A stretch of DNA of 24,424 nt from assembly GCA_934401755.1 (NCBI GenBank), contig CAKRSU010000029.1:1-24424 (forward strand), given 5' to 3'. Each line of letters begins with the position of its first letter. The stretch's first letter is position 1. A program made the position numbers and the translations under genes. Source of the stretch: an uncultured Oxalobacter sp. GTDB lineage: Bacteria > Pseudomonadota > Gammaproteobacteria > Burkholderiales > Burkholderiaceae_D. A model generated the notes under the pieces. The model did no database searches and had not been told where the DNA came from. It saw only the letters and a list, made by a program, of their open reading frames with translations. This document shows positions 6,486 through 14,823 of the stretch, in pieces.

Positions 6486-8834
6486 ATGGATACTTTCTAT
6501 ATTGTTCTCCTCGTTTTTTTGGCGGGTCTTGCTGTTTTTGACCTGTTTGTTGGCGTCAGTAATGACGCGGTTAATTTTTTAAATTCAGCATTAGGTTGTC
6601 GCATTGCTTCATTTAAGACAACCATGATTGTTTCTTGTTTAGGTGTTCTTTTGGGGGCAACTTTTTCATCAGGTATGATGGAAGTTGCTCGTTCTGGCGT
6701 TTTTCATCCTCAAATGTTTACATTTCATGAAATCATGATTGTTTTCTTTGCAGTGATGGTTGCCGATATTATTTTGCTAGATACTTTTAATTCATTGGGA
6801 TTACCGACATCGACCACGGTTTCTATCGTGTTTGAATTATTAGGTAGTGCATTAGCAGCGGCTGCTTATAAGTTGTTTTCAGATGGCGCATCTTTAGCCA
6901 TGGTTGTTGAATATATCAATAGTAGTAAAGCACTTGCTATTATTTCGGGTATTTTAGTTTCGGTGGTTGTGGCATTTATTACCGGGGCTGTAGTTCAGTA
7001 TGTGGTTCGTTTAATTTTTACTTTCCATTTTGAACGAGCTTATCGTCGATTTGGCGGAATTTTTGGCAGTTTCGCCATCACGTCGATTATTTATTTCTTA
7101 ATTTTTAAGGGCGCAAAAGGGGCTAGTTTTATGCGTCCAGAATGGCTCGCATTTTTGAAAGATCATAACTGGACATTGGTGGGAACATTATTTGTTCTAT
7201 TTGCCGTTATCTTTCAGGTTTTAATTAGCTATTTTAAAGTTAATATTTTTAAGATTGTTATTTTAGCGGGGACTTTTTCTCTGGCGTTTGCCTTTGCAGG
7301 TAACGATCTTGTTAATTTTGTTGGGGTGCCTATTGCCGCTTATGACAGTTGGAAAGAATGGATGGCATCCGGTCTTTCTGGTGATGTTTTAACGATGGGT
7401 GAACTATTAAAACCAACGTCTGCTCCAACCGCATTATTGCTGTTATCCGGATTGGTGATGGTTTTAACCTTGTGTTTTTCTAAAAAGGCTCATCGGGTTA
7501 TTCAAACATCGATTAATTTATCTTCTAGTCAATCCGGTGAACATGAACAATTCGGGGCATCATTACCCGGACGTTTGATTGTTCGTGCTTCTTTAAATGT
7601 GGGCAATCTTCTTCATCAAATTTTGCCGCAGTCTCTTCAAAAAGGATTAAATAGTCGGTTTAAGCCGAAACAAAATGTTCCAGGTGAAGCCGTTCTTCCA
7701 TTTGACTATGTGCGTGCATCAATTAATTTGGTGGTAAGTGCGATTTTAATTGCTTCTGCAACATCGCTTAAATTACCATTATCGACCACTTATGTTACAT
7801 TCATGGTTGCTATGGGTTCCAGTTTTGCTGATGGGGCTTGGGATCGTGAAACGGCCGTTTACCGAATTTCTGGCGTACTTGCGGTCATTAGTGGTTGGTT
7901 CATCACGGCATTTTCCGCATGTATGTTGGCATGCATTGTCTGCATTGCCGTACTCTTTTTCGGTCCTTATGTGGCGGTCTTACTGGGATTGGTTGCTATT
8001 ACTATGATCGTTCGATCCAATCTTAAGAAAGATCCTAATTTAGTCCCATTATCTAAAATGGGGAATAGTCGTTACGATGCGAAAGTCATTGAAAAACTCG
8101 TGAATGACAAAACTCCTGTTGCACTGAATAAAACACTGCATATATTTTCTGAAATTGTTGATGGTTTCTTAGGCGATAGTGAAAGTGCATTGAAAAAAGC
8201 AAGACATAAAAGTAATGAATTATTTGAATGTTTAAGACGTGATAGAAGCCTTTATTACACCATGGCAAATTCATATATCAAACCGTCTAAATATGACGAT
8301 GATAGCCGTTATTGTTATTATCGAGCTTTTACCGGCATGCAAGAAGTGGCTCGCTCACTATTACGTTTAGCAGGTCTTGCAACGGATCATGTGGCAAATC
8401 GGCATAGGATTTATGATGGACATCTTCGTTTAGAATTGCTTGAACTTCGAGATATGTTAAAGGCTGCCATTGAAGGTCAATCAACATCTTTGGATGCGTT
8501 ACATGCTGAATCCGAAATGATTAGAAATCACATTGAAGTATTGTTAGCGAAATTTTTAAGATCAATTCCTGATGAAAGGCTATCCATGCGAGGTTGTGAA
8601 ATTTACCTCAATTGTATTATTTTTGCTAATGAATTATTGAGTCATTATGAAGTGGTTTATATGCTGAAAGCGAGAATTTCGACATTATCAAATCGAAGTC
8701 AACTTGATATGTCATCCCAAGAAACAACAACTTTAGTCAAAAATGGGGCTTTAATTGCTCGATCATCCGCTTATATGTGTGGGTATTTTGATCATCATGA
8801 TGATGTCATTAGAAAAAATCATATGATTCAATAA
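6486..8834 (+). CDS. PiT-family inorganic phosphate transporter with C-terminal PhoU-like region
   Basis: 782 residues from the ATG at 6486; in-frame starts at 6459 (ATG) and 6432 (TTG) exist, but none has a clear ribosome-binding site. The MDTFYIVLLVFL opening matches where I recall relatives beginning. The PHO4 signature occurs twice, as GVSNDAVNFL near the N-terminus and AGNDLVNFVGVP in the middle, with about 10-12 membrane segments. After the last segment (about residue 545) there are some 240 soluble helical residues resembling the PhoU-like domain of large PiT proteins. It moves phosphate, probably with protons or sodium, across the inner membrane. This long form with FELLGSALAAAAY is what I associate with Bacteroidetes rather than the 500-residue PitA of enterics. 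PhoB follows it, after a strong terminator. Confidence 0.9.
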   Translation: MDTFYIVLLVFLAGLAVFDLFVGVSNDAVNFLNSALGCRIASFKTTMIVSCLGVLLGATFSSGMMEVARSGVFHPQMFTFHEIMIVFFAVMVADIILLDTFNSLGLPTSTTVSIVFELLGSALAAAAYKLFSDGASLAMVVEYINSSKALAIISGILVSVVVAFITGAVVQYVVRLIFTFHFERAYRRFGGIFGSFAITSIIYFLIFKGAKGASFMRPEWLAFLKDHNWTLVGTLFVLFAVIFQVLISYFKVNIFKIVILAGTFSLAFAFAGNDLVNFVGVPIAAYDSWKEWMASGLSGDVLTMGELLKPTSAPTALLLLSGLVMVLTLCFSKKAHRVIQTSINLSSSQSGEHEQFGASLPGRLIVRASLNVGNLLHQILPQSLQKGLNSRFKPKQNVPGEAVLPFDYVRASINLVVSAILIASATSLKLPLSTTYVTFMVAMGSSFADGAWDRETAVYRISGVLAVISGWFITAFSACMLACIVCIAVLFFGPYVAVLLGLVAITMIVRSNLKKDPNLVPLSKMGNSRYDAKVIEKLVNDKTPVALNKTLHIFSEIVDGFLGDSESALKKARHKSNELFECLRRDRSLYYTMANSYIKPSKYDDDSRYCYYRAFTGMQEVARSLLRLAGLATDHVANRHRIYDGHLRLELLELRDMLKAAIEGQSTSLDALHAESEMIRNHIEVLLAKFLRSIPDERLSMRGCEIYLNCIIFANELLSHYEVVYMLKARISTLSNRSQLDMSSQETTTLVKNGALIARSSAYMCGYFDHHDDVIRKNHMIQ

Positions 8835-8856
8835 ATGATTGATTAATCATACAATG

Positions 8857-8897
8857 AACAGATTGTATCGATTGGATATCGGTACAATCTGTTTTTA
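8857..8897 (+). terminator. Rho-independent terminator after the phosphate transporter
   Basis: The 15-base arms 8858-8872 and 8878-8892 pair completely with one G-U, loop TGGAT, followed by TTTTTATT. It separates the transporter from phoB, so phoB must have its own promoter in the 33 bases that follow or depend on read-through. Confidence 0.9.
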
Positions 8898-8930
8898 TTA
8901 ATGAATCACGAAAGTTAAAAAAATCAAATA

Positions 8931-9617
8931 ATGAATAAAGGTATTTCGATTCTTATTGTTGAAGATGAGCCTGCTATTGCAGAGTTGATTGCGTTTACGG
9001 TGAAGTCTTCTGGATGGCATGCTGAAAAAGTGTATTCAGGAGCCGATGCCTTGACGGTTTTAACGCGTATTCAGCCAACAGTTGTGTTACTTGACTGGAT
9101 GTTACCAGATCTTTCGGGATTAGATGTATTGAAAAAAATCCGTTCTGACAATCATTTGAAAAAATTGCCGGTGATTATGCTAACAGCAAAAACCAAAGTA
9201 GATGATAAAGTCATCGGATTGGATAATGGCGCGGATGATTATGTGACTAAACCTTTTTCGCCCAAAGAATTAATTGCTCGAATCAATGCATTGCTTCGTC
9301 GTCAAGTGCCTGAAAAATCAAATACTTGTTTTAATATTGGTGCAATATCATTAGATACAAGACGTTGTCAGGTCAGTATTGGTGGGGATTTTATCAAAAT
9401 GAATCCCTCCGAGTATTTATTGCTTAAATTTCTTATGGCAAATCCTGATCAAGTTTTTTCCAGAGGGCAATTATTAGATAGTGTTTGGCATGATGTTTTG
9501 GATATTGAAGAGCGGACCATTGATGTTCATATTTTAAGACTTCGAAAAGCATTGGGGAAACATGGCAGTATCATTCAAACGGTAAGAGGAATTGGTTATA
9601 TGTTATCGTCTCAATAA
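8931..9617 (+). CDS. phoB: PhoB-type OmpR-family response regulator
   Basis: 228 residues. The receiver domain (1-120) has the acidic pair E11-D12, phospho-acceptor D55 in LLDWMLPD, T85 and K107. LLDWMLPDLSG and the NGADDYVTKPFSPKELIARI segment are closest to PhoB. The C-terminal winged helix (about 130-226) has LLKFLMANPDQVFSRGQLL, VWHDVLDIEERTIDVHILRLRKAL and IQTVRGIGYML. It should activate phosphate-starvation genes through Pho boxes. No PhoR kinase gene follows: the next gene is convergent and unrelated, so the kinase must be encoded elsewhere. Position after a phosphate transporter supports the assignment. No clear Pho box is seen by eye upstream of either gene. Confidence 0.88.
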   Translation: MNKGISILIVEDEPAIAELIAFTVKSSGWHAEKVYSGADALTVLTRIQPTVVLLDWMLPDLSGLDVLKKIRSDNHLKKLPVIMLTAKTKVDDKVIGLDNGADDYVTKPFSPKELIARINALLRRQVPEKSNTCFNIGAISLDTRRCQVSIGGDFIKMNPSEYLLLKFLMANPDQVFSRGQLLDSVWHDVLDIEERTIDVHILRLRKALGKHGSIIQTVRGIGYMLSSQ

Positions 9618-9632
9618 TTATATTTAGAAGCG

Positions 9633-11369
9633 TTAGCAAAGACTATCCCAAGGAGCAGACAAAGTAACGGCACATTGAATAATGCCGACCATGGTTGATG
9701 TTGCAGGGAAGATGCCAGATAAAGAACCATCTTCTTGGGAAAAAGAAGACGATAGTAATCCTAAATGATTTCGATAAGACAATATTTTTTCAAAAGCCTC
9801 TCTTGCTTCTTGTTTTTTTCCGATAGCAGCCATTGCTAAAATCCACCAGAATGTGCCAATAAAAGGCGTATTTTCCGTTTCTAAATGGGATGGTTCTTCA
9901 CAAGGCCATAAAATATCTTTTTTCAGGAGTTTTTTTGCGATTGTTTCGACGGTTTTTAGGATTCGTTCATCATTGGCCGGTAAAAAGTGTAAGTCGATCA
10001 TGCGCAGTAAACTGGCATCAACACGATCTCCTTGCCATGTTGTTGTGAAAGAACCTATTTTGGTATTCCAAGCGTTTTCTAGAATGTAACGGCGAATAAT
10101 ATCAGCTCGGTTGTTCCATTCTTTGGCAGGTTGCTGAAGACCGAGTTTTTTAGCAATAGTTGAAAGGCGATTGCAGGCAGTCCAACACATGATGCTTGAA
10201 TAAGTATGTATGGCTGTATTTTCTGTAGGGTTCCAGATATTATGATCGGGTTTTCGGAAGTTTTCGAAAGCAGCCTCTCCTAAACGTTCTAATTGATTAA
10301 ATACATTTTTATCTGCCGGATGATATAGACGAGCATCAAAAAAAGCTTGTGTGCAGGCAAGGATTGCCGCGCCATAACTATCATGATGCTTTTGTATTTC
10401 CCAAATACCCGTGTTATTTTTAGTGACAATTGTTCGATGATGAATATCGTAGACCGCTTGAAAAGGAAGGCCATTAGAGTCAGCGATAACATTCATGAGA
10501 TATTTCAAATATCGCTCCATCGTTCCTGTCGCTCCTAAACGATTTAAGGCACTGATCACTGAAGACGCATCGCGTACCCAGCTTAAGGTTGTATTATTGA
10601 TTAGAGCGTCTTGGCTTAAAGTATTTAAAGTACCATGACCAGCAATAATTGCGCCAGTATCATAAAATGTATTAAGTCGCAAAGTAATCGCAGCTCGGAT
10701 AACCGCATCTTGCCATTCTAAGGGAATTGAAATATTGTGAATCCATCCATGCCAGTAAGCAATTGTTGATTCGTAGGCCATTCGTCCAAAAGCTTTGGGT
10801 TCAAAGTCAAGTGTTTGGTTGGTTCCCATAACAAGTGTTACGCTGTCTTCAAGATAGAAGGCTTGTTCTTGTAATAAGGCATCAATTGAACAATCTGTGG
10901 TAATACGAAAGTCTTGTTCGCCACCTTTATAAATCAAGTGATTGGCGCCAATGATTTTGTTCGTTTGATGGCTATTTGAACAATTAGGGCGTATTCGGAT
11001 CGCAATGCGTGGCCTTCCTGCAATTTTCCGAATGATACGAATGATCGTCGATGGCGTAAATAAACGACCATACTGAATATAGCAGGGGGCAAAATCAATG
11101 GTTTCAATGACATTATGGGCATTATCGGCAAAACGAGTCACGAGTACAGGCGTATTTTGGATATAGTACTGATCTTTGCTACGGATATGATCAAATACAA
11201 TATCAATAAAGCCCGAGTCTTTTTGTAAGGAACAGCATGGCGTCGCTAAAGCATTACAGATAGGCATACTGTCAAAAAATGGAAAGCGCCACCAGATGAA
11301 ACGAGCGTGATTGTCAATAAGAGCACTTGTCCGTGAATTACCGACTAAGCCTGATTCCTGTAATTGCAT
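9633..11369 (-). CDS. GH15-like (glucoamylase/trehalase fold) protein, probably catalytically altered
   Basis: 578 residues, close to normal length. The N-terminal domain has LVGNSRTSALID and FDSMP, matching the trehalase-like N-terminal domain of bacterial GH15 proteins. The (alpha/alpha)6 barrel begins near 215, with the conserved WVRDASSVISALNRLG at 264-279. The family's general acid lies in an IWE motif followed by R and HxxSK; here it reads IWNPTENTAIHTYSS, with N380 in place of Glu. The general base normally sits in GLLSEE; here GLLSSS (537-542). NFPQ is changed to IFPA. By these comparisons both catalytic glutamates are missing. Fold assignment is strong; loss of activity is inferred. 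It has no signal peptide and no trehalose or glycogen genes nearby. AGGA precedes the ATG. It is convergent with phoB at only 15 bases. Confidence 0.82.
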   Translation of the reverse strand: MQLQESGLVGNSRTSALIDNHARFIWWRFPFFDSMPICNALATPCCSLQKDSGFIDIVFDHIRSKDQYYIQNTPVLVTRFADNAHNVIETIDFAPCYIQYGRLFTPSTIIRIIRKIAGRPRIAIRIRPNCSNSHQTNKIIGANHLIYKGGEQDFRITTDCSIDALLQEQAFYLEDSVTLVMGTNQTLDFEPKAFGRMAYESTIAYWHGWIHNISIPLEWQDAVIRAAITLRLNTFYDTGAIIAGHGTLNTLSQDALINNTTLSWVRDASSVISALNRLGATGTMERYLKYLMNVIADSNGLPFQAVYDIHHRTIVTKNNTGIWEIQKHHDSYGAAILACTQAFFDARLYHPADKNVFNQLERLGEAAFENFRKPDHNIWNPTENTAIHTYSSIMCWTACNRLSTIAKKLGLQQPAKEWNNRADIIRRYILENAWNTKIGSFTTTWQGDRVDASLLRMIDLHFLPANDERILKTVETIAKKLLKKDILWPCEEPSHLETENTPFIGTFWWILAMAAIGKKQEAREAFEKILSYRNHLGLLSSSFSQEDGSLSGIFPATSTMVGIIQCAVTLSAPWDSLC

Positions 11370-11540
11370 AAATTCCTCGCAAAATGATGAATGAAATCGA
11401 TCAATGTTTGGTAAAACCTATTTTGATAGAAACATAAAATAAATTACCAATAATTGTAACGGTTTGTATGGTTTTACTGTACACCGAATCAAGATAACGT
11501 CATACTATTTCCTAATGGTTTAACTGAATGGGAGATTCGC

Positions 11541-12200
11541 GTGAAATCAATGCTCATGGCCTGTTTTCTGGCATTACAAATGCCCTTTGCGTTCGCAGAA
11601 TGGTCTGGCGTTGTTGAGCAGGTGGTTTCAGGCGATACGATTAAGGTAAATTATGAAGGGCATTTATATTCGGTGAAACTTTATGGTGTTGCCGCGCCCA
11701 AATTAAATCAACCTTATGGGACGGCTGCTAAAGAAGCGACACGTAATTTAGTGTTAGGACGATCGGTTACCGTTAATCGAATCTATGCAGATGGTGCAAC
11801 TGATGTGGGCGTCGTCTATGTCCATGACCAGTATAGTGTGCAAGCTTATCTGGCAGGGTCTGGTTTAGCATGGGTGCAAAATTCGGCTTGTAGCTATGAA
11901 TATTGTGCAAAATGGCAGTCTATGGAAAACCAGGCCAGAAATGCTGGGCGAGGTTTGTGGAGTCGTTCAAATCCGATTCCGCCATGGAATTGGGGCGCGA
12001 AAACTCAAGGGGCTAAGAAAAAGATAGCACCTAAATATATGAAAAAATCGGTCAAAAAAGCCAAAAAACGTCGCGTTTCTCATCAACCCAAAAATACAGA
12101 AATCATGACGGAATCTTTGAATCTTCCTTTAAACGAAACAAAAGAACAAATGCAAAAAGGGGAAGCTATTGTTCCCGTTATACAGCAGAGCAAACCTTAA
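11541..12200 (+). CDS. Secreted SNase-like (thermonuclease fold) protein lacking catalytic residues
   Basis: 219 residues from a GTG chosen because GGAGA (11531-11535) precedes it by 5 bases. The signal peptide is 1-19, with likely cleavage after AFA. The OB-fold SNase domain (about 20-140) keeps SGDTIKV (D32), QPYGTAAKEAT, VLGRSVTV and GLAWV, and ends RNAGRGLW. Against staphylococcal nuclease, R35, D40, E43 and R87 align with K46, A51, K54 and T87, so the calcium ligands and both catalytic arginines appear changed. C117 and C122 could form a disulphide. The tail (145-219) is basic, with many Lys residues around 155-178, and likely disordered. It may bind nucleic acid or a surface polymer in the periplasm rather than cut it; that is inference. 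Confidence 0.83.
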   Translation: MKSMLMACFLALQMPFAFAEWSGVVEQVVSGDTIKVNYEGHLYSVKLYGVAAPKLNQPYGTAAKEATRNLVLGRSVTVNRIYADGATDVGVVYVHDQYSVQAYLAGSGLAWVQNSACSYEYCAKWQSMENQARNAGRGLWSRSNPIPPWNWGAKTQGAKKKIAPKYMKKSVKKAKKRRVSHQPKNTEIMTESLNLPLNETKEQMQKGEAIVPVIQQSKP

Positions 12201-12357
12201 TAATATAAAGAGATATTCTTTTGTTGAAAGACAAAGATCAAAAAAATGGTTAAGAGACAATTTATTGAATATCCACTTAGCTAGTTTCTCCAAGAACTTC
12301 GTTTATTTAATTGCTTTTAGTGCTAATACCGCATAAGTAAAGAAAGTGAACGCGTTT

Positions 12358-13509
12358 TTATTTTACTTTTTCGTATTTTCTCCAAAAGAGCATTAAGGCA
12401 GTACAGCCTGCAGCTGTCATGACTATTGCGGGTAAAGTGGTATAGTTATAGTTGTAGCCTGCAGATATAGGCACTCCTCCTAGCCATGCGCCTGTTGCAT
12501 TTCCCAAATTAAAGGCTATTTGGACACACGCAGCCCCCAACATTTCTCCCCCTTTTGCATGTTTAATTAGGAGTAACTGTTGAGGAGAAGAAAGCGAGAA
12601 AAGTCCGAATGTACAAGTGACCATCAATAAAATAGATAAGACGGGGTTATTGGCAAAGAGAAATATGCCAATGAGTGCAAAGCACATGATTCCTTGAGCA
12701 ACCGCAGCAGTTAGCCCTGGGCCAAATTGATCGGATAATTTCCCGCCGGTTAAATTACCGAAAAACATACCGAGCCCAGCTAATGCCATTAAAAATAATA
12801 AGTGATCCGGAGAAAAGCCTGAAACTTCGGTAAGCAGTGGGGAAATGTAACTGAACCAACAAAAAATCCCGCCATTTCCTAATATTGTTGCGATAAGTAC
12901 CAGCCAAGGTGCTGGTTTTTTAAAAAAGCGAAATTGTCCTAAAAGTCCTGTATCTTGAAGAGGAGAGATGTCAGGGATCCATTGTTTGATGAGTAAAAAG
13001 AGAATGCCCCCACAACAAGCAATCGCTAAAAAAATCAAACGCCATGAAAAATGATGACTAATATAAGTTCCAATTGGAATTCCAATTAAATTAGCAATTG
13101 TCATGCCAGCTGTCATGATCGCAATGGCTTGTGCACTTTTGCCATTATCAGCCAGTTTTTCTGCGACGATTGAGCCGACTCCAAAAAAAGCGCCATGAGG
13201 AAGTCCTGAGAGAAACCGAGAAACAATCATCATCGGATATATTTGCGCACTGGCAGTTAAAAGGTTTCCAATGATGATGAGTAAGGATAAAGCGAACAAA
13301 ATCTGTTTTAGTGGGCGTTTGCGAGCGATTAAAACAAGTAAAGGGGCACCCGAGCAAACGCCTAGCGCGTAGGCGGCAATAAAATAACCAGCCGCTGGAA
13401 TCGATACATTAAATCCCATTGCTGCATCAGGAAGAATGCCCATCATGCCAAATTCAGCCATACCTAGCGCAAATGTACCAGATGCTAAAGCGAGAAGACC
13501 TTTTTTCAT
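12358..13509 (-). CDS. araJ: AraJ-type MFS transporter
   Basis: 383 residues with 12 expected membrane segments. GTFALGMAEFGMMGILP at the start, SIPAAGYFIAAYALGV, RFLSGLPHGAFFGVGSIVAEKL, NLIGIPIGTYIS, FSWRLIF and LLLIKHAKGGEMLGAACVQI all align well with E. coli AraJ over its whole length. AraJ belongs to the drug/sugar exporter branch of the MFS; its substrate is not established, although it is arabinose-inducible in E. coli. No arabinose genes are present here. It is convergent with the SNase-like gene and divergent from the HAD gene. The 137-base divergent gap holds TATAAT on both strands (GATTATAATC, 13571-13580) and an inverted repeat CATGA/TCATG that might be an operator. Confidence 0.88.
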   Translation of the reverse strand: MKKGLLALASGTFALGMAEFGMMGILPDAAMGFNVSIPAAGYFIAAYALGVCSGAPLLVLIARKRPLKQILFALSLLIIIGNLLTASAQIYPMMIVSRFLSGLPHGAFFGVGSIVAEKLADNGKSAQAIAIMTAGMTIANLIGIPIGTYISHHFSWRLIFLAIACCGGILFLLIKQWIPDISPLQDTGLLGQFRFFKKPAPWLVLIATILGNGGIFCWFSYISPLLTEVSGFSPDHLLFLMALAGLGMFFGNLTGGKLSDQFGPGLTAAVAQGIMCFALIGIFLFANNPVLSILLMVTCTFGLFSLSSPQQLLLIKHAKGGEMLGAACVQIAFNLGNATGAWLGGVPISAGYNYNYTTLPAIVMTAAGCTALMLFWRKYEKVK

Positions 13510-13646
13510 GGTGATATGATTAAAAATAATGGGAACGAAAAAGTTTCTGTTCTTAGGCTAAAAAAATTTTGATTATAATCACTTTTAGTCATGAAATAGA
13601 TCATGGAAAATCTGTGGGATAGTCCATAGAAATAGAGAGTAGATCA

Positions 13647-14432
13647 ATGAAGCCACCGAAAATTAAAGCGGTATTTTTTGATGTTGATGGTACTTTGATG
13701 AGTTTTAAAACTCATCAAATACCGCAGTCAACTCAAGATGCATTGCATCTTTTGCGTGAAAAGGGGATTCGTTTATATATTGCAACGGGTCGATCGTCCC
13801 ATTCTATGCAGTTTATGGATCAGTATTTTAAATTTGATGCTTATGTTTTACTAAATGGTCAATATTGCTATGGTCCTTCTGGGCTTATCCGTAAACATAC
13901 GATTGATATTCAAGATATTCGTCGGCTTAAAGAATTAATTGCAAAATATCAGTTTCCTTGTCTATTTTGTCACGAAAGGGGAAATAGCTTAAATCAAGTC
14001 GATGATCGTGTTTTGAAATTTTTTCATGCTATTAATTGCCCGATTCCTGAATTAAAAAACGTTAATTTAGTCGCTGAAAATGATGTACTCGGATTCGTTT
14101 CATTTTTGCCAGAAGGGGATGAAAAACTTTTAATGAATGAATTAAATCATATTGAATTAACTCGTTTTATGCCAATGTGTTTTGATGCAATGCCTGCAGG
14201 TGGTGGTAAAGATGCAGGGATTAAGGCCGTATTAGATTATGAAAATATTCATCCAGAAGAAATTATGGCATTTGGCGATGGGCATAATGATTTGAGTATG
14301 TTGTCATATGCAGGAATTGGTATTGCGATGGGGTCAGCCGAGCAAAGGGTCAAAGATAAGGCCGATTATGTGACCGCTTCAGTTGATGATGATGGTATTT
14401 TCCAGGCATTAAAACATTTTAATGTTATTTGA
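13647..14432 (+). CDS. Cof-type HAD-IIB family phosphatase
   Basis: 261 residues. Motif I is FFDVDGTL near residue 10, motif II is IATGRS near 50, motif III is a Lys in GGGKDAGIKAV, and motif IV is FGDGHNDLSML near 210. A C2-type cap lies between them. These are the features of Cof/YidA-like phosphatases, cytoplasmic magnesium-dependent enzymes acting on sugar phosphates, flavin or pyridoxal phosphates, often with broad range. The precise substrate cannot be read from sequence. Start ATG has AGAGTAG upstream. It is transcribed divergently from araJ and separated from gltA by a 391-base gap; an AT-only hairpin just after the stop may serve as weak terminator. Confidence 0.9.
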   Translation: MKPPKIKAVFFDVDGTLMSFKTHQIPQSTQDALHLLREKGIRLYIATGRSSHSMQFMDQYFKFDAYVLLNGQYCYGPSGLIRKHTIDIQDIRRLKELIAKYQFPCLFCHERGNSLNQVDDRVLKFFHAINCPIPELKNVNLVAENDVLGFVSFLPEGDEKLLMNELNHIELTRFMPMCFDAMPAGGGKDAGIKAVLDYENIHPEEIMAFGDGHNDLSMLSYAGIGIAMGSAEQRVKDKADYVTASVDDDGIFQALKHFNVI

Positions 14433-14823
14433 TTTTTAATCATTTTGTATTAAAAAATCAATCATTATCATGTTTTGAGTTTTTCAATTGATGTTGAGTT
14501 GATGAGGATTGATAAAATTTTTGATGATAAAGCCTCTAGATATCGATATATTTACTATATAATCTTAAGTTTATCAAAATGCTTTGAAAAAGCCTGGTTT
14601 GTCTGAAAATAGGGCAAGAAGGATCGGACAGCGAAATTGTTAAAGGCATCTAAAGCTTTTGTATTACGATTAATACATGATGCTATCAATTAAAGTAGGG
14701 TTTTTGTCGAAAATCAAGCATGATTTATTGACAAAAGTTTTTATTTTGAGCCGGGATAAAGGTGAGCTCTGAGCATTCTATTTACTGAAAAGTGCCGTAA
14801 AGAATTGATTTAATGGATGTTGA
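14433..14823. other. 391-base leader region before gltA
   Basis: No gene is visible. The stretch is AT-rich and contains a TATAAT (14558-14563) without a clear -35, a GTATTA/TAATAC hairpin (near 14669-14684), a two-level dyad followed by T's (14702-14746), and a TTGACA (14728-14733) within that dyad that lacks a good -10. The citrate synthase transcript may therefore have a long 5' leader. Confidence 0.5.
14702..14746 (+). terminator. Terminator-like dyad in the gltA leader, possible attenuator
   Basis: Outer arms TTTTGTC (14702-14708) and GACAAAA (14730-14736) enclose inner arms AAATCA (14711-14716) and TGATTT (14721-14726), loop AGCA. T-rich sequence GTTTTTATTTT follows. The stem is AT-rich, so stability is modest. 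It could end a transcript from the HAD gene or work as an attenuator for gltA; it could equally be an operator, since TTGACA lies in its right arm. Confidence 0.35.
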
